11,396 nucleotides of DNA from Patescibacteria group bacterium (GTDB lineage: Bacteria > Patescibacteriota > Minisyncoccia > Minisyncoccales > CG1-02-41-26): assembly GCA_018830365.1 (NCBI GenBank), contig JAHJSK010000023.1, forward strand, positions 1 to 11,396, read 5' to 3'. Below are positions 5,347-10,878 of this stretch, piece after piece. The notes beneath the pieces are model-generated. The model was not told where the DNA came from and made no database searches. It worked only from the letters and a program-made list of their open reading frames with translations. The first letter of the stretch is position 1. The number at the start of each line of letters is the position of its first letter. The position numbers and the translations under genes were made by a program.

Positions 5347-5799
5347 TTAAACTCTTCTCGGCTTTCTTGGGCGACAACCGTTGTGAGGAATAGGCGTAAC
5401 ATCTTCAATGCTTTGAATAGTCAGTCCCTGATTTGCTAATGTTTTCAAAGCAATAGCTCTTCCTCCTCCGATTCCTTTAATGAAAACATCGACTTTTTTT
5501 ATTTTAAATTGATAACAAGCAGCAGTAATGGCTTCAGCAACTTTGGACCCTGCGTACGAAGTTCCCTTTTTTGCCCCTTTAAATCCAATACTGCCAGCTG
5601 TTCTCCAAACTAAAACATTCCCCTGTTTATCAGTTAAAGTGATGATTGTATTATTATAAGTTGAATAAATATAAATTCTGCCCTCTAATCCTTCTTGCGA
5701 ACCCTTAACAGAAATTTCCTTTTTTAATTTTTGTTCAACTTTATCTCTTTCCTCTAAAAGTTCTTTTTCAGTTGTTTCAATAACGCGTTTTTTACCCAT
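5347..5799 (-). CDS. rpsK: 30S ribosomal protein S11 (uS11)
   Basis: This 150-residue uS11 forms part of the 30S platform near the mRNA exit. The core starts at GRIYIYSTYNNTIITLTD, continues through GAKKGTSYAGSKVAEAI and the IKGIGGGRAIALKTL turn, and ends with the canonical DVTPIPHNGCRPRKPRRV. A charged N-terminal extension of about 45 residues (MGKKRVIETTEKELLEERDK onward) makes it longer than the roughly 130 residues usual elsewhere. I chose the ATG at 5799; a TTG six codons further upstream is less likely. TATAAT lies just upstream of the ATG, but too close to act as a -10 box for this gene. Confidence 0.97.
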   Translation of the reverse strand: MGKKRVIETTEKELLEERDKVEQKLKKEISVKGSQEGLEGRIYIYSTYNNTIITLTDKQGNVLVWRTAGSIGFKGAKKGTSYAGSKVAEAITAACYQFKIKKVDVFIKGIGGGRAIALKTLANQGLTIQSIEDVTPIPHNGCRPRKPRRV

Positions 5800-5814
5800 A
5801 ATATTATAATCTAA

Positions 5815-5942
5815 CAAAACTCTAAACTCTAAACTCTAAATAAATCCAAAAACTCAAAATACAAAATTCAAAACATTTTGGATTTAGAACATTTGAATTT
5901 TGAATTTGTTTAGAATTTAGAATTTAGGATTTAGAGTTTAGG
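5815..5942. repeat. Short tandem and inverted repeats (rpsM-rpsK spacer)
   Basis: The left part (plus strand) holds about three AAACTCT units and then degenerate CAAAATTCAAAAC-type words. The right part holds TTTAGAAT/TTTAGGAT/TTTAGAGT words, the reverse complement of the left part in broad terms, with CCAAAA and TTTTGG near the centre. The spacer could therefore fold into one long imperfect hairpin. There is no gene within it. Confidence 0.75.
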
Positions 5943-5945
5943 GGT

Positions 5946-6335
5946 TTATTTCGGCGCTGGAGCTGCTTTGCGGCCGGAACTAACTGTTCTCCTCACATTC
6001 CCCCTGACGCTTCTGGAATTTTTTCTAGTCTTCTGTCCGCGGACAGGCAATTTTTTCAAATGACGCAACCCCCGCCAACATTTAATTTCTTGAAGTCGCT
6101 TTATATTTTTTATTACTTCGCGCCTCAATTCTCCTTCTATTTTATAATTGCTCTCAATAATTTTTCTTAAGTCGCCTGCTTCTTTCTCTGTTAAGTCCTT
6201 AACTTTTCTCATCGTGTCAATGTTTAATTCTTTTAAAATTTTTAAAGACAAAGACCTTCCTATTCCATAAATAGAAGTCAATGAAATTAATATTTGTTTA
6301 TTTTCAGGGATATTGACCCCACCAATTCTTAGCAT
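5946..6335 (-). CDS. rpsM: 30S ribosomal protein S13 (uS13)
   Basis: This 129-residue uS13 sits in the 30S head and contacts the 50S subunit and P-site tRNA. The sequence begins MLRIGGVNIPENKQILISL, has the helix-two-turns-helix YGIGRSLSLKILKELNI (residues 23-39) and the C-terminal RGLRHLKKLPVRGQKTRKNS with a basic tail ending in APAPK. The ATG at 6335 fits the conserved N-terminus and is preceded by AAATTT without a Shine-Dalgarno sequence. It lies between rpmJ and rpsK, the normal order. The spacer upstream is an octamer repeat. Confidence 0.97.
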   Translation of the reverse strand: MLRIGGVNIPENKQILISLTSIYGIGRSLSLKILKELNIDTMRKVKDLTEKEAGDLRKIIESNYKIEGELRREVIKNIKRLQEIKCWRGLRHLKKLPVRGQKTRKNSRSVRGNVRRTVSSGRKAAPAPK

Positions 6336-6340
6336 AAATT

Positions 6341-6406
6341 TAGCTTTTTAGCTTCTTAGCTTCTTAGCTTCTTAGCTTCTTAGCTTCTTAGCTTCTTAGC
6401 TTCTTA
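6341..6406. repeat. Octamer tandem repeat, eight units (rpmJ-rpsM spacer)
   Basis: There are eight units of TTAGCTTC (the first is TTAGCTTT) on the plus strand, a few bases upstream of the rpsM start. The following stretch to about 6440 has AATAAGCTACGAGCTAATAAG, words that are reverse complements of the unit, so the spacer can form a hairpin. Confidence 0.93.
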
Positions 6407-6443
6407 GAAAATTCCCTAATAAGCTACGAGCTAATAAGCTAAA

Positions 6444-6557
6444 TCATCCTTGTTTTTGTTTATGTTTAGGGTTTTTGCAAATTACAAAAACAATATTTTT
6501 TCTTCGCACAATCTTACAATCTTTACAAATTTTCTTTATTGATGACCTGTATTTCAT
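6444..6557 (-). CDS. rpmJ: 50S ribosomal protein L36 (bL36)
   Basis: This 37-residue bL36 is the usual tiny size. The protein reads MKYRSSIKKICKDCKIVRR at the start, with Cys11, Cys14, Cys27 and His32 forming the zinc site (C-x2-C ... C-x4-H) and a basic KHKQKQG end. The ATG at 6557 is 17 bases downstream of the infA stop, and the gene ends in TGA. The order infA-rpmJ-rpsM is the standard one. Confidence 0.97.
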   Translation of the reverse strand: MKYRSSIKKICKDCKIVRRKNIVFVICKNPKHKQKQG

Positions 6558-6574
6558 AATTTTTACTTTAATAA

Positions 6575-6787
6575 CTAATAACGATATACTATTCTTCCTC
6601 TTTTTCTGTCATAAGGGCTCAATTCAACCAAAACATCGTCTCCTGGCAAAAGTTTAATTTGATACCGCCTCATTCTTCCGCCCAAATAAGTTAAAGCTTC
6701 TTCTCCTGTTTCCAATTTAACTTTAAACACAAGACTGGGCAATGCTTCAATAATCTGACCTTTTATTTTTATTCTTTCTTTTTTCAT
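6575..6787 (-). CDS. infA: Translation initiation factor IF-1
   Basis: This 70-residue IF-1 is an OB-fold (S1-like) protein that occupies the A site of the 30S subunit during initiation. IEALPSLVFKVKLETGEEAL, the LGGRMRRYQIKLLPGDDVLV block and ELSPYDRKRGRIVYRY match the family over its whole length. The ATG at 6787 gives the normal N-terminus MKKERIKIKG. The frame is open for 29 further codons, but these are encoded by palindromic repeats and are not part of the protein. map, adk and secY, often just upstream, are missing; the neighbour is a TA module. Transcription may start as far away as the promoter at 7603-7630. Confidence 0.97.
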   Translation of the reverse strand: MKKERIKIKGQIIEALPSLVFKVKLETGEEALTYLGGRMRRYQIKLLPGDDVLVELSPYDRKRGRIVYRY

Positions 6788-6798
6788 TTGATAATCTA

Positions 6799-6861
6799 CC
6801 AGATATGTCCCGCTATGCGGGACACTGGCGAGACCAGATATGCCCCTTATCGGGACACTGG
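6799..6861. repeat. Pair of related palindromic elements upstream of infA
   Basis: Two units, 6799-6828 and 6834-6861, each begin with CCAGATATG and end with GGGACACTGG. The first has a perfect 7-bp stem GTCCCGC/GCGGGAC with a TAT loop, framed by CCAG and CTGG. The second has lost some pairing (GCCCC opposite CGGGAC). They resemble intergenic REP-like units and are richer in GC than their surroundings. The first lies 11 bases before the infA start, so it would sit in the infA leader RNA. Confidence 0.85.
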
Positions 6862-6882
6862 CACAGCGCAACAATGGGATGA

Positions 6883-6930
6883 TTAATTTGCCATAGCAAT
6901 TTTTCTTAAAAAATTGCTATGGCAAATTAA
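6883..6930. terminator. 22-bp perfect palindrome, possible bidirectional terminator
   Basis: There are two 22-base arms, 6883-6904 and 6909-6930, with a four-base loop, CTTA. The stem core is TTTGCCATAGCAATTTTT. Each arm has a T-run on the loop side, but only a short AT-rich tail follows on the minus strand. It lies between the RelE-like toxin and infA, so it could separate the TA transcript from the ribosomal operon. It could equally be an insertion-type repeat. Confidence 0.5.
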
Positions 6931-6940
6931 ATGTCCACTT

Positions 6941-6974
6941 GCCCCTCACCTTTTTTTTAAAAAAGGTGAGGGGC
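6941..6974. repeat. Hairpin of the CCCCTCACC family, downstream of the TA pair
   Basis: The arms are GCCCCTCACCTTTTTT and its reverse complement. They match 7524-7563 and 4573-4612 except that the inner CC/GG and loop are gone. To its right, 6975-7008 repeats words that also follow the hairpin at 7524-7563 (TTGCTTTCAA, ACTTTCCGA, ATAATT), in the same order. Confidence 0.9.
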
Positions 6975-7008
6975 TTGCTTTCAAAATACACTTTCCGATA
7001 TAATTATA
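6941..7008 (-). repeat. Direct repeat flanking the AbrB-RelE pair, copy 1
   Basis: This is the hairpin plus about 35 bases of leader, matching 7524-7600 in the same orientation. The leader words are identical, with a few-base length difference between TTGCTTTCAA and ACTTTCCGA. In this copy the -10 position reads CATAAT and no -35 box is found 16-18 bases further up, so it is probably a promoterless copy. Confidence 0.8.
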
Positions 7009-7023
7009 AATTATGAATTTACA

Positions 7024-7293
7024 TTATTCATAAATTTCATGGGTGCCAACATCGTAAAAAATTGCAGAATTTTTATTTAAAAATTCAAAAAGAATTCTAT
7101 AAGAAAAATTAACAGAAAAAGACCATAATCCTTGAAGCGGCCCTTTTAATTTGTGAGTATTTAAAGTTAAATAAAATGGATTTTTTCGAAATAAAGCATC
7201 TTTCTTGTCAACTAATTTTTGAATATTTTTTGGTAATTTCTGGTAGGCTTTCTTGAAATCATGAGTGTAATGAATTTCTGTAATTTCTAACAT
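7024..7293 (-). CDS. RelE/YafQ-family toxin
   Basis: This 89-residue protein has the RelE/YafQ layout: YTHDFKKAYQKLPKNIQ (residues 9-25), LNTHKLKGPLQGLWSFSVNF (44-63), YRILFEF (65-71) and IFYDVGTHEIY (78-88). The final GTHEIY with His85, together with Arg66 and the HKLKG segment, resembles the catalytic region of YafQ-type mRNA interferases, which cut mRNA in the ribosomal A site. The gene follows a small AbrB-like antitoxin by 16 bases. It is not closely similar to the other RelE-like protein in the window (2525-2797), so the two came in separately. Confidence 0.87.
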   Translation of the reverse strand: MLEITEIHYTHDFKKAYQKLPKNIQKLVDKKDALFRKNPFYLTLNTHKLKGPLQGLWSFSVNFSYRILFEFLNKNSAIFYDVGTHEIYE

Positions 7294-7309
7294 AATTCTA
7301 TTGATTCTA

Positions 7310-7510
7310 TTATTTTAAAGAAAGTAATTCTTTTGGAGAATTTACTTTGTAGGTTTTTCCTTCCTTTAATTCTTTTCTTCCTTTTCTTATTTTAAATAAA
7401 GCATCCTCTACTTCCGCTTTCCATTGCCAAAATTTTTCAAGCTCTTTCTTGGGAATAACTATCAATTCCTCTCCTTTTGTTATTTTTTTAGGAATGGCAA
7501 CAATAGACAT
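7310..7510 (-). CDS. AbrB/SpoVT-like antitoxin
   Basis: This 66-residue protein begins MSIVAIPKKITKGEELIVIP, consistent with a swapped-hairpin AbrB-type DNA-binding domain, followed by a helix (EKFWQWKAEVEDALFKIRKG) and a short basic tail that would bind the toxin. Size, order and spacing to the RelE-like gene support an antitoxin. The ATG at 7510 is about 85-90 bases downstream of the probable transcription start, and the 18-bp hairpin at 7524-7563 lies in that leader, ending 13 bases before the ATG. It could affect ribosome loading. The exact family is uncertain. Confidence 0.75.
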   Translation of the reverse strand: MSIVAIPKKITKGEELIVIPKKELEKFWQWKAEVEDALFKIRKGRKELKEGKTYKVNSPKELLSLK

Positions 7511-7523
7511 ATTATTTTTATTT

Positions 7524-7563
7524 ACCCCTCACCTTTTTTCCTGAAGGAAAAAAGGTGAGGGGT
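7524..7563. repeat. 18-bp hairpin of the CCCCTCACC family in the TA leader
   Basis: The arms are ACCCCTCACCTTTTTTCC (7524-7541) and its reverse complement (7546-7563), with loop TGAA. Apart from the loop, the arms are identical to the closing hairpin of the array at 4573-4612. In the RNA it lies between the promoter at 7603-7630 and the antitoxin start. Confidence 0.93.
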
Positions 7564-7600
7564 TTGCTTTCAAGATAAAAATACTTTCCGACATAATTTA
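7524..7600 (-). repeat. Direct repeat flanking the AbrB-RelE pair, copy 2
   Basis: This is the partner of 6941-7008 and includes the hairpin and the leader just downstream of the promoter. The two copies enclose the TA pair. Together they suggest insertion of the TA pair into a pre-existing leader. Confidence 0.8.
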
Positions 7601-7602
7601 AG

Positions 7603-7630
7603 ATAATAGCAAACACAAAAATAAAGTCAA
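7603..7630 (-). promoter_or_regulatory. Sigma70-type promoter for the TA pair, possibly also for infA onward
   Basis: On the minus strand, TTGACT (7630-7625) and TATTAT (7608-7603) are 16 bases apart, with TG one base before the -10 (an extended -10). The predicted start is near 7596. It is the best promoter match seen in the window. No comparable one was found between the TA pair and infA, so the ribosomal operon may depend on it. Confidence 0.65.
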
Positions 7631-7741
7631 CTGCAATTTAATGGCACGGAAGATAGAAGATAAAATACATGTTGTGATTTCTTGTAAATAAATAATCAGG
7701 CAATTTTTAAAGTGTTTCAAGCAAAGATATTTTAAAATTAA

Positions 7742-7756
7742 CCTCTAAGAAAGAGG
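7742..7756 (-). terminator. Weak terminator candidate after the PilM-like operon
   Basis: The stem is CCTCT/AGAGG with a five-base loop. On the minus strand it is followed by GTTAATTTTAAAA. The stem is short and the tail only partly T-rich, so termination would be inefficient. Confidence 0.3.
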
Positions 7757-7825
7757 CGATGCTTGCGGCAAAGGGTAGTCGAGAACAAATCCCTACCTGT
7801 TAAAATCTGTCTATTAAAATCTTGT

Positions 7826-9061
7826 CTATTGAATTTCTACTTTTATTCTCTCTAAAAAATTTGGAGCTTTTTTAACCCAAAATGGCCAAAAATCAAATTT
7901 TACTTTTTCAACTTGCGGATAAGTTCCAAAAATAAACTCTTTTATTTCTTGTTCTGTTTTCCCTTTTATTTTATCAGCAATATCTTTTTCAGGAATTTCA
8001 TCATAAACAGGAATTTCTATTTTAACACTCAAAAGCATTTTTTCTTCGTCAGCGAGCAACCCTTGATGAGAATATTTTAAAAGCAATTTTTGAATATTAA
8101 ATTTTTTAGAAAGATTAATATTGGATTGAATAAAATCAAAAGCTATTTTTTCCAAATCATTAAAATTAAAACCGAGTCCCGCTATTTTTATTTTTCCCTG
8201 ACAATTAAATTCCGGCTTTTGCTCCCCAGCTTTTTCGAGACAGGAAATCTGAGAGTCCTTTACAAAATCTCCTCCTTCAGCTAACACAAAATTTTCAGGA
8301 AGTTGTTTTTTTAAAGAATTTCTAGCTATATCCTCAACTTCTTTTTCTAAATTCTCATTAGCTGTTTCTATGTCTTGTTCGCTTACAATTTTAACCTCTT
8401 TTTTCAACCCGCCCTCCATGGCAACAGACGATTCCGCATAAACAGTATAATAAAAAGGAGTGCCAGTAAATCCTGGAACGGAAAATTTTGAAGGGCCAAT
8501 ATTATAATCCTCGCTTCCTTCCTGCGCTATTACTTTGACATCCTTGAAACTGGGCGTAATTTTCCCTTTCTCTTTTTTTGACGGGGCTAAATATATTTTT
8601 TCCGAAGCAAGGAAAATTTTTCCCTTATCAGCGGCGAGAAAACGGGTATTGATTACTAAAGTTATTGGAGTTGGCGGATTATGAGAATTATAAACGCGAA
8701 TTATTCCCTGCGCTCTTTTTTCAATAAAATCCTTGCCAGTGGCGCTGTATTTTTTTTCTTTTTCTTCCTCTGTGTTAAAAATAGTCCCGGGGATAATTTT
8801 CTTTTCTAAATCCAGAGATGGTTGAGAAACATTGACTTCCGCTTGTGTTTCAAAAATTGCATTTTCTGTTTTAGTGCTTAAATATACGAACAAACTTGAA
8901 TAAAAATAAGTGATTACAAAAAATGCAGTAAGGCAAAAAAGGAAACCAAAAATAATTAAATTTTTAAAAAATAAATTTCCTTTTTTTGTTTTTAATGGAA
9001 GTTTTTCAGGAATTGATTCGCTTATTTTATTTGGCGGTAAAATATCAAAAATTTTTTTCAT
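7826..9061 (-). CDS. Membrane-anchored extracytoplasmic protein, baseplate-J-like
   Basis: This 411-residue protein has a proline-containing cytoplasmic start, one membrane helix (about residues 34-61) and a large outside domain. Residues 88-220 contain IIPGTIF, RAQGIIRVYNSHNPPTPITL, NTRFLAADKGKIF and EDYNIGPSKFSVPGFTGTPF. From memory these occur in CPR proteins often labelled baseplate J-like or hypothetical. Cys274 and Cys287 could form a disulfide outside the cell. The C-terminal part (IKGKTEQEIKEFIFGTYPQV onward) looks like a repeated small domain that might mediate assembly. The gene overlaps the PilM-like gene by 17 bases, so the two probably act together, for instance in a surface or pilus-related machine; that link is inferred. 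Confidence 0.65.
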   Translation of the reverse strand: MKKIFDILPPNKISESIPEKLPLKTKKGNLFFKNLIIFGFLFCLTAFFVITYFYSSLFVYLSTKTENAIFETQAEVNVSQPSLDLEKKIIPGTIFNTEEEKEKKYSATGKDFIEKRAQGIIRVYNSHNPPTPITLVINTRFLAADKGKIFLASEKIYLAPSKKEKGKITPSFKDVKVIAQEGSEDYNIGPSKFSVPGFTGTPFYYTVYAESSVAMEGGLKKEVKIVSEQDIETANENLEKEVEDIARNSLKKQLPENFVLAEGGDFVKDSQISCLEKAGEQKPEFNCQGKIKIAGLGFNFNDLEKIAFDFIQSNINLSKKFNIQKLLLKYSHQGLLADEEKMLLSVKIEIPVYDEIPEKDIADKIKGKTEQEIKEFIFGTYPQVEKVKFDFWPFWVKKAPNFLERIKVEIQ

Positions 9062-10217
9062 TTTTATGATTAAAATTATTACAAAAAGTCAACAAAAGAG
9101 AGGGGGTGTCTTTTGCTGAAAAAATAATTTTGGTCTTATTTTGCAAAGGCAAATTTTCGGGCAAAAAAATTTCTGCTTTTTTAAAAACCGTTTCCTTGAT
9201 TAAGGGCAGCAAGCTGGCGCCGCCAAAAAGGCGAGGATCTATCGCAATCTCAAATGGACCCATTTTATCTTTGAAACATTGCGTAAAATTTTCTTGCCAA
9301 AGATTTAAAACAGGCAGAATTGTCTCTTTTATTTTTTCGCTTACTTGAGGACTTAATTTTCCATCGGAAAAATTTTCCTTTATAGCTTCAGCCTCATCTT
9401 CTTTTAAATTAAACTCTCTTGCAATCGCTTTGGTGAAATCATATCCGCCAATTTGAAAATCAGCCACTGATTCAAGATTTTCTTTAAAAAAACAAATTAG
9501 AGTATTTTTTTCTCCCACATTAATAAACATTTTGTAGTTTCCTTTGTTAAAAATTTGAGCACTGATTGCCGCTAAATTATTTAATGCCTCAACAGAATGA
9601 AAAATCTCCGCGCTTTCCAAATGTAAATCCTTTTTTATGGCTCTGATAAATTCTGCATAATTTTTAGACGAAAAAACAATTAAAATTTTAAAATTCAATT
9701 CTTCTCCCTCAAGCCCTACAACAGAAGGAACATTATATCCAGAAATTTTTTGCCCCAAAATTTTCTTTTTAAAAATCTCCGCATCTTTGCCCGCTTTTTC
9801 AAAAAGTTCTGTTTCGCTTTCCGCTAAAACAAATTTGTAAATTTCTTCTTGTTCTTGTTCAGTTATTTTTCCTTTCCACGACTCTCTTTTAAAGGATACA
9901 TTTAAAATCTCTGCTTTTAATATGTCCGGAGAAAATCCCAATATTTTTGGAAGTTCAAAAATTTTTGATTCTCCTCCTAAATTTTCAATGAGTTTATTCG
10001 CTGCTTTCCCAACCACATCCATTTCAAAATCTTTCCCGTCAAAAACCCCGAATCTCTCTATTTTTTCAGTTTGAAAATTCAAAATTTTATTTTTTTTGTT
10101 GCTTTCAAAAATAATCCCTCTAACAGATCCTCTCCCAAAATCCAAAAGCAAAATTTCTTTTTGTTTTTTTGTTTTTTTTAAAAAATTCATTTTAATTGTT
10201 TTGTTTTCGACATTCAT
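9045..10217 (-). CDS. PilM/FtsA-like actin-fold ATPase
   Basis: This 390-residue protein shows the actin-like ATPase layout of the PilM/FtsA group, cytoplasmic proteins that link membrane partners in type IV pilus or division complexes. The phosphate-1 loop is LLLDFGRGSVRGIIFE (residues 23-38), phosphate-2 is FINVGEKNTLICFF (231-244), the FQIGGYDFTKAIAREFN segment with EAEAIK follows (255-280), and the adenosine loop is FGGASLLPLI (331-340). The phosphate-2 position, often Asp, is Asn233 here, so hydrolysis may be weak. The ATG at 10217 is used; an ATG at 10190 is possible. It overlaps the next gene, a single-pass membrane protein that is a plausible partner like PilN. Ends in TGA. Confidence 0.8.
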   Translation of the reverse strand: MNVENKTIKMNFLKKTKKQKEILLLDFGRGSVRGIIFESNKKNKILNFQTEKIERFGVFDGKDFEMDVVGKAANKLIENLGGESKIFELPKILGFSPDILKAEILNVSFKRESWKGKITEQEQEEIYKFVLAESETELFEKAGKDAEIFKKKILGQKISGYNVPSVVGLEGEELNFKILIVFSSKNYAEFIRAIKKDLHLESAEIFHSVEALNNLAAISAQIFNKGNYKMFINVGEKNTLICFFKENLESVADFQIGGYDFTKAIAREFNLKEDEAEAIKENFSDGKLSPQVSEKIKETILPVLNLWQENFTQCFKDKMGPFEIAIDPRLFGGASLLPLIKETVFKKAEIFLPENLPLQNKTKIIFSAKDTPSLLLTFCNNFNHKNEKNF

Positions 10218-10260
10218 CTCGCTAAAATTTTAGTAAAACAATGGTCAAGGACAAAAAAAA

Positions 10261-10872
10261 TTATAATCCCGATCGACTATCTTCAATTGGATTTTCTTTC
10301 ATCTTTTGCAGAATAATTTCTTTTAAAGTTTCTGCATTTTGTTTTGTGAGTCCGGGAATATTAACCTTGTTTCCGGAAAATCCTACTAACTCAAGATTTT
10401 GTTGGAATCCCCTACTAAGCGATAATCTAAAAGTTTGTACAAGATTAAAAATTCCTGCTCCTGCTCCTTGCGATGCGTTTTCAATTGTTAAAGAGGCAAG
10501 ACCAAAAATTCTATCCAATAAATCTTGTCTAATAAAAAGATTTTGAATTACACCATACGGAATATGCCGTTGTTGCCTTGAAAGTATACCTTGATTCAAA
10601 GTTAAAAAATTATCTTCAACAGAATAATGGAATGTTAATCTTAATAAAAAAGAAAAAATTGCTCCGATTCCTATAACAATTGGTATAAATATCAATAAAA
10701 AGAAAAGCAGAAACATTGCTACGGCATTATTCTTTCCAGAAAAAACAATAATTAAAAGGAAAAAAAGAATAACCGCGACGACGGGAATTGAGTAAATTAT
10801 CACACGAATCGCCGATTTTAAAATCCACATTTTTTGAATCGGATATTTTTTTTCCGTAATAATTTCATTCAT
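10261..10872 (-). CDS. Bacterial PH-domain (YdbS/DUF304-like) membrane protein
   Basis: This 203-residue protein has two membrane helices close together (about residues 19-43 and 49-73), then a PH-like domain with the family pattern RHIPYGVIQNLFIRQDLLDR followed by IFGLASLTIENAS. Such proteins are membrane-bound and of uncertain role; some are linked to membrane stress or lipid-related tasks. It starts six bases after the stop of a paralogous gene and has the same IPY..IQ...QDL.DRIFGL core, so the pair probably forms a complex. The ATG at 10872 is preceded by AAATTT. The C-terminus is extended by a charged tail. Confidence 0.82.
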   Translation of the reverse strand: MNEIITEKKYPIQKMWILKSAIRVIIYSIPVVAVILFFLLIIVFSGKNNAVAMFLLFFLLIFIPIVIGIGAIFSFLLRLTFHYSVEDNFLTLNQGILSRQQRHIPYGVIQNLFIRQDLLDRIFGLASLTIENASQGAGAGIFNLVQTFRLSLSRGFQQNLELVGFSGNKVNIPGLTKQNAETLKEIILQKMKENPIEDSRSGL

Positions 10873-10878
10873 AAATTT

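Larger units (their letters stand above)
7511..7825. other. Gene-free stretch with promoter and hairpins
   Basis: No coding region is supported here. It contains, from left to right, the CCCCTCACC-type hairpin (7524-7563), leader repeat (to 7600), a sigma70-type minus-strand promoter (7603-7630), a patch of unusually high GC (about 7742-7797), and short degenerate TCTATTAAAATC-type repeats (7799-7834) running into the end of the next gene. Confidence 0.7.

Noticed and set aside
4613..5377. uS4 with a 43-residue N-terminal extension
   Set aside because: The extension is translated heptamer repeat and overlaps the end of rpsK; the zinc-binding N-terminus of uS4 starts at 5248.
5800..5812. TATAAT box upstream of rpsK
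   Set aside because: It is only a few bases before the ATG, with no -35 match; transcription would start inside the gene.
6575..6874. IF-1 with a 29-residue N-terminal extension
   Set aside because: The extra codons are the palindromic elements at 6799-6861; the family N-terminus begins at the ATG at 6787.
6444..10217. Alternative genetic code with TGA as glycine
   Set aside because: TGA is the natural end of rpmJ, rplQ and the PilM-like gene, with no conserved positions encoded by TGA.
10217..10260. TTGACC as -35 of a promoter for the PilM-like gene
   Set aside because: No -10-like hexamer is found 16-18 bases downstream; the only AT-rich candidate is 10-11 bases away.
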